Shown here: in pieces, positions 7,649 to 17,100 of the stretch
How positions within the stretch are numbered: position 1 is the stretch's first letter
Layout of the letters: each line of letters opens with the position of its first letter
Origin: Candidatus Accumulibacter adjunctus
GTDB lineage: Bacteria; Pseudomonadota; Gammaproteobacteria; Burkholderiales; Rhodocyclaceae
DNA length: 32,461 nucleotides
Direction: 5' to 3'
Assembly: GCA_000585015.1 (NCBI GenBank)
Contig: JFAX01000004.1
Span: 94,700-127,160, forward strand
The notes under the pieces: generated by a model
Told to the model about the DNA's origin: nothing
Seen by the model: only the letters and a program-made list of their open reading frames with translations
Database searches by the model: none
Made by a program: the position numbers and the translations under genes

Positions 7649-8062
7649 TTAGCCGCCCTGGTCTTGAAGGGCGGCCTTGACGCTGGGTACGTACTGGAAA
7701 TCGGCGACCAGGATGTGGTTGTAGAACCAGCCGTTGATCAGGTACTTGACCTCATCGGCGATCTCGTCGAGGGTCATCTGCTTGGCGTTTTCGAGCAGAT
7801 CGAAGAGCATGCGGCGAAACTCGCCGTGCAGCCGTCGATGCGCTTCCAGATCCGGATAGTCGCAGGCGGCCATCATCTCCTCCTCTTCGCGGAAGTGGAC
7901 CTTGACATAATCGGTCAACACGACCAGCGATTTCAGGATCCGGATCTGGTCGCCGTCACCGGTAAAGGTTGCGGCCAGGTCGAACAACTGTCGATGCTGC
8001 GAATCGATCGTCGGCAAGCCCACCTCGATCTTTGCCGACCATTCTGCCAACTCAAAACTCAT
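7649..8062 (-). CDS. bacteriohemerythrin
   Basis: A 137-residue hemerythrin-like four-helix protein that binds O2 at a di-iron centre. The iron ligands are visible in order: His in LPTIDSQHRQLFD, the HFREEEEMM helix with its His and Glu, HRRLHGEF, and HILVADF near the C-terminus. The ATG at 8062 is chosen over one at 8074 because GGAG lies 6 nt upstream of it and the product then begins MSFELAEW, close to the usual start. It follows the yheS stop by 37 bp on the same strand and precedes a diguanylate cyclase. It may store, deliver or sense oxygen. Hemerythrin domains are linked to c-di-GMP enzymes in other bacteria, but the link here is only proximity. Confidence 0.92.
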   Translation of the reverse strand: MSFELAEWSAKIEVGLPTIDSQHRQLFDLAATFTGDGDQIRILKSLVVLTDYVKVHFREEEEMMAACDYPDLEAHRRLHGEFRRMLFDLLENAKQMTLDEIADEVKYLINGWFYNHILVADFQYVPSVKAALQDQGG

Positions 8063-8099
8063 TGCCTGCTCCATTCAAAGTGGAATTCCCGACGTCGCG

Positions 8100-10049
8100 T
8101 CACGATGACAGTGCGCGGTCAAGCATTTCGATGCGTTCGCTGAGGCTGAGCCAGCGATCCTCAAGCGGGGACAACTCCGCGCTGAGCTGGTTCAACCGCT
8201 GGCCGAGTTCGGCCAGCTCCCCGGCACCTGCGGGCACGTACAGGCTCTCCTCCAGCGCGCGCTGTTCGTCCTGCAGCGCGAGCATCCGCTGCTCGACCCG
8301 TTCCAGTTCGCGCCGCAGGAGACGCAGATCGTTGTTGGCCCTTTTTCCCAGGTTGCTGGCCGGCAAGTCGCGACCGGCCCGATCGCGCTCATTCCTGGCG
8401 AGTTCCCTGACGCTGTCGCGCCGCTTTCTCGCCTCCTCGAGCAGGTAGCGTTGGTAGTCCTCGAGGTCGCCGGCGAAGTCGCTCACGGCGCCGCGCGCGA
8501 CGAGCCAGAACTCGTCGCAGACCGAGCGCAGCAGCGAGCGATCATGGCTGACGAGCATCACCGTCCCTTCGAACTCGTTGAGGGCGACGGCCAGTGCTTC
8601 ACGGGTGGCCAGATCGAGGTGGTTGGTGGGTTCGTCGAGCAGCAGCAGGTTGGGTCGCTGCCAGACGATCATGCACAGCAGCAGCCGCGCCTTCTCGCCA
8701 CCGCTGAGGGTACCAACCGGCTGTTTGACGATTTCGCCAGCAAAGTTGAAGCTGCCGAGAAAAGTCCGCAGATCCTGCTCCCGCCCGCTGCGCTCGGTCG
8801 CCTGGTTCTCCCTGGCCAGGCGAAGCATGTGCTGCAGCGGCGTCTCTCCAGGGCGCAGAACGTCCAGTTCCTGCTGCGCGAAGTAGCCGATGTTGAGCCC
8901 CCGCCCCGCGCTGATGCTGCCGCCGGCACACGCGAGGACGCCGGCGATGGTCTTCACCAGCGTCGACTTGCCCTGTCCGTTGGCTCCGAGAATGCCGATC
9001 CGCTGCCCCGCCATGACCGAACGGTTGAGCTCGGCGACGACGATGCTCGCCGGCGTACCGGCGGCTGCGGCGGCCGGCGGTGGATAGCCGAAGCTGGCAT
9101 GGGTCATCACCAGCATCGGGTTCGGCAGGCTGGCCGGCTCGCCGAACTCGAAGGCGAAGTCGGCGCTGGTCAGCACCGGGGCGAGACGCTCCATTCGTTC
9201 CAGTGCCTTCACCCGGCTCTGTGCCTGCCGGGCCTTCGTCGCCTTGGCCTTGAAGCGCGCGATGAAGCTCTGCAGGTGAGCGATCCGTTCCTGCTGCTTC
9301 TGGTAGGCGTTCTGTTGCAACTCGATCTGCTGCGCCCGGGTTTCCTCGAAGGCGCTGTAGTTGCCCGCGTAGCGGGTCAGCCTGGCATTCTCCAGATGCA
9401 GCGTGACGGTGGTGACCGCATCGAGGAAGTCACGATCGTGGCTGATCACCAGCATCGTGCCTTCGTAGCGCTTGAGCCAGCTCTCGAGCCAGACCAGGGC
9501 ATCCAGATCGAGGTGGTTGGTCGGTTCGTCGAGCAACAGGAGGTCGGACGGACACATCAGGGCGCGCGCCAGTTGCAGTCGCATCCGCCAGCCGCCCGAG
9601 AAGCCGTCGACCGGCTGTTCGACTTCGCTCGCCCGGAAACCCAGTCCGAGGATCAGCGCCTGCGCACGAGCCTGCGCTTCGTTCTCGCCAGCGTCGTGCA
9701 AAGCCATGTAGGCGTGTGCCAGGTGCTCGCCGTCGCCTTCCGCTTCGGCCCGGCGCACGTCCTGCCGCGCGGCCAGGAGGCGGCTGTCACCGGCGATGAC
9801 GAAGTCGGTGGCGCTCTCCCGGGTCGCCGGCATCTCCTGCGCCACCTGCGCCAGGCGCCAGCCGGCCGGTAGCGAGAGCTCGCCGCTGTCTTCGTGCAGG
9901 CTGCCGTCGAGGAGCGCAAACAGGCTCGACTTGCCAGCGCCGTTGCGGCCGACCAGGCCGACCCGCTCGCCGGCATGGATCATCAGCGAGACGTTGTCGA
10001 GCAGGACCTTGCTGCCGCGGCGCAGGCCCAGGCTGCGGAGCGCGATCAT
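8100..10049 (-). CDS. yheS: ABC-F family ATPase, YheS-like
   Basis: A 649-residue soluble protein with two ABC ATPase domains and no membrane segment. The first half has Walker A GRNGAGKSS, signature FSGGWRMRLQLA and Walker B LLLLDEPTNHLDL. An Arg/Lys/Gln-rich linker follows (QQNAYQKQQERIAHL onward). The second half has GANGQGKST, LSGGEKARLLL and LLLLDEPTNHLDL. The C-terminal 100 residues are charged coiled coil, as in YheS. ABC-F proteins bind the ribosomal E site and relieve stalled translation. The start MIALRSLGLRRGSKVLLDN at 10049 matches the E. coli YheS N-terminus better than the in-frame codon at 10061. Third gene of a probable thrH-purU-yheS operon, 49 bp after purU. Confidence 0.93.
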   Translation of the reverse strand: MIALRSLGLRRGSKVLLDNVSLMIHAGERVGLVGRNGAGKSSLFALLDGSLHEDSGELSLPAGWRLAQVAQEMPATRESATDFVIAGDSRLLAARQDVRRAEAEGDGEHLAHAYMALHDAGENEAQARAQALILGLGFRASEVEQPVDGFSGGWRMRLQLARALMCPSDLLLLDEPTNHLDLDALVWLESWLKRYEGTMLVISHDRDFLDAVTTVTLHLENARLTRYAGNYSAFEETRAQQIELQQNAYQKQQERIAHLQSFIARFKAKATKARQAQSRVKALERMERLAPVLTSADFAFEFGEPASLPNPMLVMTHASFGYPPPAAAAAGTPASIVVAELNRSVMAGQRIGILGANGQGKSTLVKTIAGVLACAGGSISAGRGLNIGYFAQQELDVLRPGETPLQHMLRLARENQATERSGREQDLRTFLGSFNFAGEIVKQPVGTLSGGEKARLLLCMIVWQRPNLLLLDEPTNHLDLATREALAVALNEFEGTVMLVSHDRSLLRSVCDEFWLVARGAVSDFAGDLEDYQRYLLEEARKRRDSVRELARNERDRAGRDLPASNLGKRANNDLRLLRRELERVEQRMLALQDEQRALEESLYVPAGAGELAELGQRLNQLSAELSPLEDRWLSLSERIEMLDRALSS

Positions 10050-10098
10050 CCTGCGCAGCACCCGCCGGCCGCCCGCCGGGCTTTACCGACGGGCGACT

Positions 10099-10971
10099 TC
10101 AACGGAAGATCACGGTCTTGTTGGCGTGCACCAGCACGCGGTCCTCGAGGTGGTAGCGCAGCCCGCGTGCCAGGACGGCCTTCTCGATGTCCTTGCCGTA
10201 GCGCACCATGTCCTCGACCGAATCCGAGTGGTCGATACGAATGACGTCCTGCTCGATGATCGGGCCCTGGTCGAGGTCGCGGGTGACGTAATGACAGGTG
10301 GCGCCGATCAGCTTCACACCCCGCTGGTAAGCCTGGTGGTAGGGACGGGCGCCGACGAAACTGGGCAGGAACGAGTGGTGGATGTTGATGATCTGTCCCG
10401 GATAACTGTCGCAGAAATCGGCCGGCAGGATCTGCATGTAGCGGGCAAGGACCATCGTGTCGCCCCGCACCTCATCGTAGATGCGGCGGATCTCGGCGTT
10501 CGCCGCCTGCCGGTTGTCGGCGTTCACCGGCACGCAGTGGAAGGGGATGCCGTGCCACTCGACCAGGGCCTTGAAGCGATCGTGATTCGAGATGACGCAG
10601 GGAATCTCGATGTCGAGCTCGCGTGACTGCCAGCGCGAGAGCAGGTCGTACAGGCAGTGCTCCTGCTTGCTGACCATCAGCACGACGCGCCGCTTGACGG
10701 CGGAATCGCTGATCTTCCAGTCCATCGCCAGTTCGTCGGCGAGCGGCCGGAAGCGCTCGCGGAACTCGGCCAGATGAAAGGGCAGAGAATCGGCCTTCAC
10801 CTCCATGCGCATGAAGTAGCGGCCGTCACCGTCGCCGCTGCCGTCGTCGGCGTGATAGCTGGATTCGAGGATCCAGCCCGCGTGCTGGGCGATGAAGCCG
10901 GAAACGCGGGCGATGATGCCGACTTGATCGGGGCACGAGCCGGAGAGGGTATAGAAACGCCGTGCGTGCAT
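10099..10971 (-). CDS. purU: formyltetrahydrofolate deformylase
   Basis: A 290-residue PurU that hydrolyses 10-formyl-tetrahydrofolate to formate and tetrahydrofolate, balancing one-carbon pools. An N-terminal ACT domain (residues 5-85, GSCPDQVGIIARVSGF) is the regulatory part. The formyltransferase domain carries the conserved INIHHSFLPSFVGARPY and the catalytic Asp in DLDQGPIIEQD. Full length. It begins 6 bp after the thrH stop with only a poor ribosome binding site, so translational coupling to thrH is likely. Confidence 0.95.
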   Translation of the reverse strand: MHARRFYTLSGSCPDQVGIIARVSGFIAQHAGWILESSYHADDGSGDGDGRYFMRMEVKADSLPFHLAEFRERFRPLADELAMDWKISDSAVKRRVVLMVSKQEHCLYDLLSRWQSRELDIEIPCVISNHDRFKALVEWHGIPFHCVPVNADNRQAANAEIRRIYDEVRGDTMVLARYMQILPADFCDSYPGQIINIHHSFLPSFVGARPYHQAYQRGVKLIGATCHYVTRDLDQGPIIEQDVIRIDHSDSVEDMVRYGKDIEKAVLARGLRYHLEDRVLVHANKTVIFR

Positions 10972-10977
10972 CGCCGG

Positions 10978-11601
10978 TCAATCCCGCCGTTTGCTGCAGG
11001 CGCTGAAAGCCGTGTCGATCGCCTGCCGCAGTTCGCTGAACGAGCGTGTGACGGGGAACTGCGGGAATTCTCGGATGACGTTCTCGGGCGGATGAAAGAG
11101 AATGCCGGCGTGCGCCTCGGCGAGCATCGCCGTATCGTTGTACGAGTCGCCCGCAGCGACGACGGTGAAACGCAGTTCCTTCAGTCGCCGTACCGCCTCT
11201 CGCTTCTGGTCGGGCATGCGCAGATGGTAACGGACGAGCATGCCGTCGGCAGCGGCTTCGAGGCTGTGGCAGAAGAGGGTGGGCCAGCCCAGTTGCCGCA
11301 TCAGCGGGTGGGCGAACTCGTAGAAGGTGTCGGAGAGGATGATCAGCTGGTAACTCTCGCGCAGCCCGTCGACGAAGGCCCGTGCGCCGTCGAACGGACC
11401 CATGGCGGCGATGACCTGCTGGATGTCGGGCAGGCCCAGCCGGTGTTTGGCGAGGAGGGCGAGACGGTATTTCATCAGCTTGTCGTAGTCCGGTTCGTCG
11501 CGCGTCGTTCGACGCAGTTCCGGAATGCCGGTGCGGGTGGCGAACTCGATCCATATTTCGGGGACGAGTACGCCTTCGAGATCGAGGCAGACGATTTGCA
11601 C
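10978..11601 (-). CDS. thrH: phosphoserine phosphatase / homoserine phosphotransferase ThrH
   Basis: A 207-residue HAD-superfamily enzyme. ThrH dephosphorylates phosphoserine and can pass the phosphate to homoserine, linking serine and threonine synthesis. HAD motif I is CLDLEGVLVPE (nucleophile Asp), motif II is LSDTFYEF, and motif IV is AAGDSYNDTAM. The GTG at 11601 is chosen as start: GGGAG lies 6 nt upstream, and the product then begins MQIVCLDLEGVLVPEIW, matching the known ThrH N-terminus and the length of about 205 residues. An earlier in-frame GTG at 11622 would add seven atypical residues. First gene of the thrH-purU-yheS unit. Confidence 0.9.
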   Translation of the reverse strand: MQIVCLDLEGVLVPEIWIEFATRTGIPELRRTTRDEPDYDKLMKYRLALLAKHRLGLPDIQQVIAAMGPFDGARAFVDGLRESYQLIILSDTFYEFAHPLMRQLGWPTLFCHSLEAAADGMLVRYHLRMPDQKREAVRRLKELRFTVVAAGDSYNDTAMLAEAHAGILFHPPENVIREFPQFPVTRSFSELRQAIDTAFSACSKRRD

Positions 11602-11640
11602 GGCAGGCTCCCAGCGGACCACGGATGGCGTGAAGGCGCG

Positions 11641-11649
11641 ATTCTACCA
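11641..11649 (-). promoter_or_regulatory. extended -10 promoter of thrH-purU-yheS
   Basis: On the minus strand TGG followed by TAGAAT forms an extended -10 (TGnTATAAT type) about 40 bp upstream of the thrH GTG. No good -35 is visible, as is common for extended -10 promoters. Confidence 0.5.
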
Positions 11650-11822
11650 AATCCGCCGATGCTGGGCTTCCGCCATGCCTGAGCACCGTCGTCGCCATGC
11701 CGTCGTCGGCAGGCGGCGAGCGTCGCAGCACTCGTGCACCGGCGTCTCGGTTTATAGTGGCGGCGTGCGTCGGCCGGCAGCAGTTGCCGGCGGTTGGGCG
11801 CGTGGTCGAAGGAGGAGGAAGG

Positions 11823-12419
11823 ATGCGGGTTGGTGTCGCTTCACTGCTGTTGCTCTCGCTCGTGCTGCCCGTGGCCTCCGCCGCCGAGCCGCCGGCGGCC
11901 GCCGTGCCGGTGCCGCAGACGCTGGCGGAGGCGCAGCAGCAAAGGCAGCGGGCCAAGGCCATGCGCGACCAGGCGGAGCGCGACTACAAGGCCGAGCAGG
12001 ATCGCTGCTACTCGCGTTTCCTCGTCAATGATTGCCTAGATGAGGCGAAGAAACGTCGTACCGCAACCATCATCGAGTCGCGCGCCATCGACCAGCCGGC
12101 GCGCGATTTCGAACGTGCGGCGAGGCGGCAGGAGGTCGCTGACAAGGAAGCTGAGCGACGCGTCGAGCAGCCGCGACGGGAAACCGAGCAATTGCAGGAC
12201 GGCGAACGCCATCGCGCCGAGCAGGCGGAGAAGGCCGCGGCGCGCGAGCGGAAACTGGCGGAGAAGCAGCGGCAGGCGGCCGAGGGCCGGCAGAAGGCGG
12301 CCGCCGAGCAGGCACGCAGACAGGCGAAACAGGAGAAGCGGGCGCGCGACGAAGCCGAACGGGTGGCCAGGAAAGCTGCGCGGGAGGAAGGCAAGCCGGC
12401 GGCGGGAGCCAGCCACTGA
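11823..12419 (+). CDS. secreted alanine/glutamate/lysine-rich coiled-coil protein
   Basis: A 198-residue protein of unknown function. Residues 1-21 are a signal peptide (RVGVASLLLLSLVLPVASA then AEPP). After a short Pro/Ala segment come a tight motif CYSRFLVNDCLDEAKKRR with two cysteines nine residues apart, and about 110 residues of uninterrupted charged coiled coil rich in Ala, Glu, Arg, Lys and Gln. The start at 11823 follows GGAGGAGGAAGG, a very strong ribosome binding site. The composition resembles TolA or colicin-import proteins, but neither a membrane anchor nor a TolA C-terminal domain is present, so the likeness is probably compositional. The cysteine pair could form a disulfide in the periplasm. 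Divergent from thrH. Confidence 0.75.
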   Translation: MRVGVASLLLLSLVLPVASAAEPPAAAVPVPQTLAEAQQQRQRAKAMRDQAERDYKAEQDRCYSRFLVNDCLDEAKKRRTATIIESRAIDQPARDFERAARRQEVADKEAERRVEQPRRETEQLQDGERHRAEQAEKAAARERKLAEKQRQAAEGRQKAAAEQARRQAKQEKRARDEAERVARKAAREEGKPAAGASH

Positions 12420-12492
12420 GTCCGTGACCGGCTCGCCCTTTGGCGGAACCCGGCCGAGCCATGACAAGCGGCTGGCCGGCGGCTGCCGCGGC

Positions 12493-12498
12493 TATAAT
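12493..12498 (+). promoter_or_regulatory. -10 box upstream of ubiD
   Basis: A perfect TATAAT lies 32 bp before the ubiD ATG. A convincing -35 is not seen at 16-18 bp spacing. Confidence 0.4.
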
Positions 12499-12530
12499 CG
12501 ATGGTCGAATGACGCACGGACCTGTTGCCG

Positions 12531-13994
12531 ATGAAGTATCACGACCTGCGCGATTTCATCGCGCAACTGGAAGGAATGGGCGAGCTGCGGCGGATCGCCG
12601 TTGCCGTCGACCCGCGATTCGAGATGACCGAGATCTGCGATCGCGTGCTGCGTGCCGGTGGACCGGCGCTGCTCTTCGAGCAGCCGAGCGGCCACGACAT
12701 GCCGGTGCTGGCCAACCTGTTCGGCACGCCGCGCCGCGTCGCCCTGGGAATGGGGCAGGAGTCCGTGCAGGCGCTGCGCGAGGTCGGCAAGCTGCTCGCC
12801 TACCTCAAGGAGCCGGAACCGCCACGGGGCCTCCGGGACGCCTGGGACAAGCTGCCGGTCCTGCGCCAGGTGCTCAACATGGCGCCGCGCCTGCGTTCCT
12901 CGGCGCCGTGCCAGGAGGTCGTCTGCGACGGTCGCGACGTCGATCTGGCCCGTCTGCCGATCCAGTGGTGCTGGCCGGGCGACGTGGCGCCGCTGATCAC
13001 CTGGGGATTGACGGTGACGCGCGGGCCGCACAAGACACGCCAGAACCTCGGCATCTATCGCCAGCAGGTGCTCGCGCCGAACAAGCTGATCATGCGCTGG
13101 CTGGCGCATCGCGGTGGCGCGCTCGACTTCCGCGAGCATTGCCTGCAGCATCCCGGCCAGCGGTTCCCCGTCGCCGTCGCCCTCGGCGCCGACCCGGCGA
13201 CGATTCTTGCCGCGGTGACGCCGGTTCCCGACAGCCTCTCGGAGTATCAGTTCGCCGGCCTGCTGCGCGGCAGCAGGACGGAAGTGGTGAAATGTCTCGG
13301 ATGCGAGCTGCAGGTGCCTGCCGCGGCCGAGATCGTTCTCGAGGGCTTCATCGACCCGCAGGAAAGCGCGCTCGAGGGACCCTACGGCGACCATACCGGC
13401 TACTACAACGAGCAGGCCCGTTTCCCGGTGTTCACCGTCGAGCGCATGAGCATGCGGCGGCAGCCGATCTATCACAGCACCTACACCGGCAAGCCGCCCG
13501 ATGAACCGGCGATGCTCGGCGTCGCGCTGAACGAGGTCTTCGTGCCGCTGTTGCAGAAGCAGTTTCCGGAGATCGTCGACTTCTACCTGCCGCCCGAGGG
13601 CTGCTCGTACCGTCTGGCGGCGGTGAGCCTGCGCAAGCAGTATCCGGGCCACGCCAAACGCGTCATGTTCGGCATCTGGAGCTTCCTGCGCCAGTTCATG
13701 TACACCAAGTTCATCATCGTCGTCGATGAGGACGTCGACGTCCGCGACTGGAAGGAAGTCATCTGGGCGATGACGACACGCGTCGATGCGGCACGCGACA
13801 CGCTGATCGTCGAGAACACGCCGATCGATTATCTCGATTTTGCCAGCCCGGTCGCCGGTCTCGGCAGCAAGATGGGGATCGACGCGACCAACAAGTGGCC
13901 GGGGGAGACCGCTCGCGAGTGGGGCCGGCCGATCGTCATGGATGCCACGGTGAAGCGGCGCGTCGACGAAATGTGGGATCAACTCGGACTTTGA
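12531..13994 (+). CDS. ubiD: UbiD 4-hydroxy-3-polyprenylbenzoate decarboxylase
   Basis: A 487-residue UbiD (E. coli about 497). It uses prenylated FMN, made by UbiX, to decarboxylate 3-polyprenyl-4-hydroxybenzoate in ubiquinone synthesis. Conserved features are the N-terminal [10 protein letters not shown], the prFMN/metal-binding region around [15 protein letters not shown], the catalytic acidic stretch [14 protein letters not shown], and the C-terminal [13 protein letters not shown]. The ATG at 12531 is preferred to an in-frame TTG at 12525. No ubiX is in the window. Because the window also holds acid-activating enzymes, a UbiD-like aromatic decarboxylase is possible, but the sequence reads as housekeeping UbiD. 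Confidence 0.95.
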   Translation: MKYHDLRDFIAQLEGMGELRRIAVAVDPRFEMTEICDRVLRAGGPALLFEQPSGHDMPVLANLFGTPRRVALGMGQESVQALREVGKLLAYLKEPEPPRGLRDAWDKLPVLRQVLNMAPRLRSSAPCQEVVCDGRDVDLARLPIQWCWPGDVAPLITWGLTVTRGPHKTRQNLGIYRQQVLAPNKLIMRWLAHRGGALDFREHCLQHPGQRFPVAVALGADPATILAAVTPVPDSLSEYQFAGLLRGSRTEVVKCLGCELQVPAAAEIVLEGFIDPQESALEGPYGDHTGYYNEQARFPVFTVERMSMRRQPIYHSTYTGKPPDEPAMLGVALNEVFVPLLQKQFPEIVDFYLPPEGCSYRLAAVSLRKQYPGHAKRVMFGIWSFLRQFMYTKFIIVVDEDVDVRDWKEVIWAMTTRVDAARDTLIVENTPIDYLDFASPVAGLGSKMGIDATNKWPGETAREWGRPIVMDATVKRRVDEMWDQLGL

Positions 13995-14025
13995 CCGTCG
14001 CCGCCGGTGCCGGCATCGGCGCAGT

Positions 14026-14052
14026 GGGGCATCCCCTAGGGGGGCTTGCCCC
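14026..14052. repeat. hairpin with an inner 10-bp palindrome
   Basis: GGGGCA (14026-14031) pairs with TGCCCC (14047-14052). The loop contains the perfect palindrome CCCCTAGGGG (14033-14042), which is itself self-pairing. It lies between ubiD and the next gene, with no T-tract on either strand. It could be a weak terminator or a protein site. Confidence 0.4.
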
Positions 14053-14118
14053 TGTCGCTGGCATGGCCAGTCGTCTATCATTGGCAATCGCACCTCTGGC
14101 CTACGACGAGACCGCTCG

Positions 14119-17100
14119 ATGAGTTTCCTGCGCACCTGCTGGCTGCTGGGCCTGCTCTTCGCGGCGTGCGGCGCCTCCTGCTCCGCGCTCGCGAACGACG
14201 GGGTCGATCCGCAGCCGCGCGCGGTGTTGCGCGTGTTGATCGACGACAACTATCCACCCTATGTCTTTCGTGAGGCCGGCGGGACGCTCACCGGTTACCT
14301 CGTCGATCTCTGGCAGCTGTGGGCGGAGAAGACCGGCGTCCGCGTCGACCTGCAGGCGAGTGACTGGGAAACGGCGCAGCGGCGCATGGCGGATCGTCAG
14401 GGCGAGATCCTCGATACCGCCTTCAGGACGCCGGAACGTGAGCGCAGCCTCGATTTCTCGCCGCCCTACGAAACGATCCCGGTGGCGATCTACACGCATG
14501 GCAGCATCGGCGGCATCGTCGATAGCAGCACGCTGCGCGGCTTCATGGTTGGCGTGAAGGCCGGCGACGCCTGTGTCGAGCACCTCGCGGCGGCCGGCAT
14601 CGACGCCGTCCAGCCCTTCGCCAGCTATGAGGCGCTGGTGCAGGCGGCGATCGACGGCAAGGTGCGCGTCTTCTGCCTCGACGAGCCGCCCGCCAACTAC
14701 CTGCTCTACCGCAAAAACGCCGCGGAACTCTTCAACCGGGCATTCACACTGTACGCCGGCGACTTTCATCGGGCCGTGCACAAGGGAGACGGTGACAGCC
14801 TGGCATTGCTGCAGCGCGGTTTTGCCGCCATCACCCCGGCCGAAGAGCGACGTTTGCGGGCGAAGTGGATGGGCACGCCGCTTTTCGCCTCGCCGCGCGC
14901 CCGCCATCTCGCCTACGCCCTGCTCGTCGGTTCGCTGGTCGGCGCCGCGCTGCTGGTCTGGGTGTTCACCCTGCGCCGCGTCGTTCACCAGCGCACGGCC
15001 AAGCTGGCGGCGACACTGAATGCCGTTCCCGATCCGATGTTCGAGCTTGGACTCGACGGCATCTGCCATGAAGCCCATACGCTGCGCGCCGGGCTGTTGC
15101 CTGCTCGCTCGACGGCCCTGGTCGGCCGACGGGTGTCGGAGTTTCTCGATCCCGCTGCCGCCGCGACCTGTCTCGCTGCCCTGCGCGAGGCACAGGCCAG
15201 CGGCTATTCGGCGGGCCGCCTGCTGGCGCTCGATCTGCCGCAAGGACAGTTCTGGTTCGAGCTGTCGGTGGCGCGCAAGGCGCAGGCGAGCGCTCGCGAG
15301 CCGCGTTTCGTCGTCCTCGTGCGCGACGTCAGCGAGCGCAAGCGCGCCGAGGCGGCGCTGCTGCGACGCAGTGAGCAGCTCGAACTGATGTCGCGCGTCA
15401 GCCAGGAGATCAACAGCCGGCTCGACCTGCCGGTGATCCTGCGCCAGCTCGTCGTCGCGGCGCTCAGGCTGGTCGGCGCCGGTGGCGGCGCCGCGGCACG
15501 TCTGCAGGAGCACCAGATGGTGTTCCGCGAGTACTGCCGCGCCGGCGAGTGGCTGGCGATCGACTATCGCTTCGCTGCTGGCCAAGGCGTGCCGGGGCGG
15601 GTGCTGCAGACGCGTTGCTTCCACCTCAGCAACGATGCCGCGAACGATCCCTGGGTCATTCCGGAGGTCCGGCAGGCGATCGGTTTCGCCAACCTGCTCG
15701 ACATCCCGATCATCGGCCGCGACGGCGAACTGCTCGGCTGCTTCGAGATGCACGACAAGCCGGGTGGTTTCGATGCCGACGATGTGGGCGTGTTGCAGGG
15801 ACTGGCGGCGAGTGCGGCCGTCGCGCTCGAGAACGCCGCCCTGCTTGCCGAGCGGCAGCGCGTCGAGCTCGCCCTGCGCGAGAGCGAGGCGCAGCAGGCT
15901 CTGGTTCTCGCCAGCGCCGCCTGCGGCATCGTGGCGACCGACCCAGAGGGCCTGATCACGCTTTTCAACCCCGGCGCCGAAGTGATCTTCGGCTATCGCG
16001 CGGACGAAGTGCTCGGCCGCGCGACGCCGATGCTGTGGCATGATCCCGACGAAGTCAGGGCCGCTGCGGTGGCGCTGCGGGCGACGCTCGGCATCGACGT
16101 CGAGGCTGGTTTCGATGCGCTGGTCGTCAGAGCACGGGTCAGCGGCGAGGCCGACGAGCGCGAGATGCGCTGCATCCGCAAGGACGGCCGCCGCATCAGC
16201 GTGCGCCTGGCGGTGACCGTCATGCGTGACGGCGGCGGGCAGCTCAAGGGCTACCTCGGGACCGTCGTCGATATCAGCGAGCAGAAACGGGCCGCGGCGG
16301 AGCTGAATCTTGCCGCCCAGGTGTTCGAACGGGGCGGCGAGGGGATCGCCATTACCGATGCCGCCTGCCGCATGGTGATGGTCAACCGGGCATTCAGCCG
16401 CATCACCGGTTACGCTGCTGCCGAGGTCCTCGGCCGCAACCCGAGCATGCTCGCCTCGGGGCGGCACGATGCCGCCTTCTTCCGCGGCATGTGGCAGGCG
16501 ATCGAGACCGACGGATCGTGGCAGGGCGAGATCTGGAACCGGCGCAAGGATGGCAGCGTCTATCCCGAATGGCTGTCGATCAGCCGTGTCGAGAGCGAAG
16601 GCGTGACGACGCACTATCTCGGCAGCTTCATCGACCTCACACGGCACAAGGAGGCGGAAGCAAGCATCCAGCGGCTGGCTCATTACGACGCGCTGACCGG
16701 CCTGCCCAATCGCAGCCTGCTCGCCGAACGGGTGCGACATGACCTCGCCCGTGCGCATCGTGCCCGGGAGCCGCTGGCGCTGATGTTCCTCGATCTCGAC
16801 CGCTTCAAGAACGTCAACGATTCGCTCGGGCATCAGGTCGGTGACGAATTGCTCGTGCAGGTGGCACGGCGCCTGCACGGGGCGGTGCGCGATGACGATA
16901 CGGTGGCCCGGCTCGGCGGCGACGAGTTCATCATCGTCCTGGCGAATACCGATGCCGATGGCGCGGCGCATGTGGCGGCCAAGCTGCTCGATGTGACGAC
17001 GCCGGCCTATCGCGTCGGGCCGCACGAGCTGAGCTGCACGATGTCGGCCGGTATCGCGATGTACCCGACAGATGGCGACAGTTTCGAGAGCCTGTCGATG

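Noticed and set aside
11753..11758. TATAGT as a promoter for the coiled-coil gene
   Set aside because: A reasonable -10, but nothing like a -35 or TGn extension, so support is too weak to list.
14076..14081. TATCAT as a -10 box for the large sensor gene
   Set aside because: No -35 at acceptable spacing and no extended -10, so it is not distinguishable from chance.
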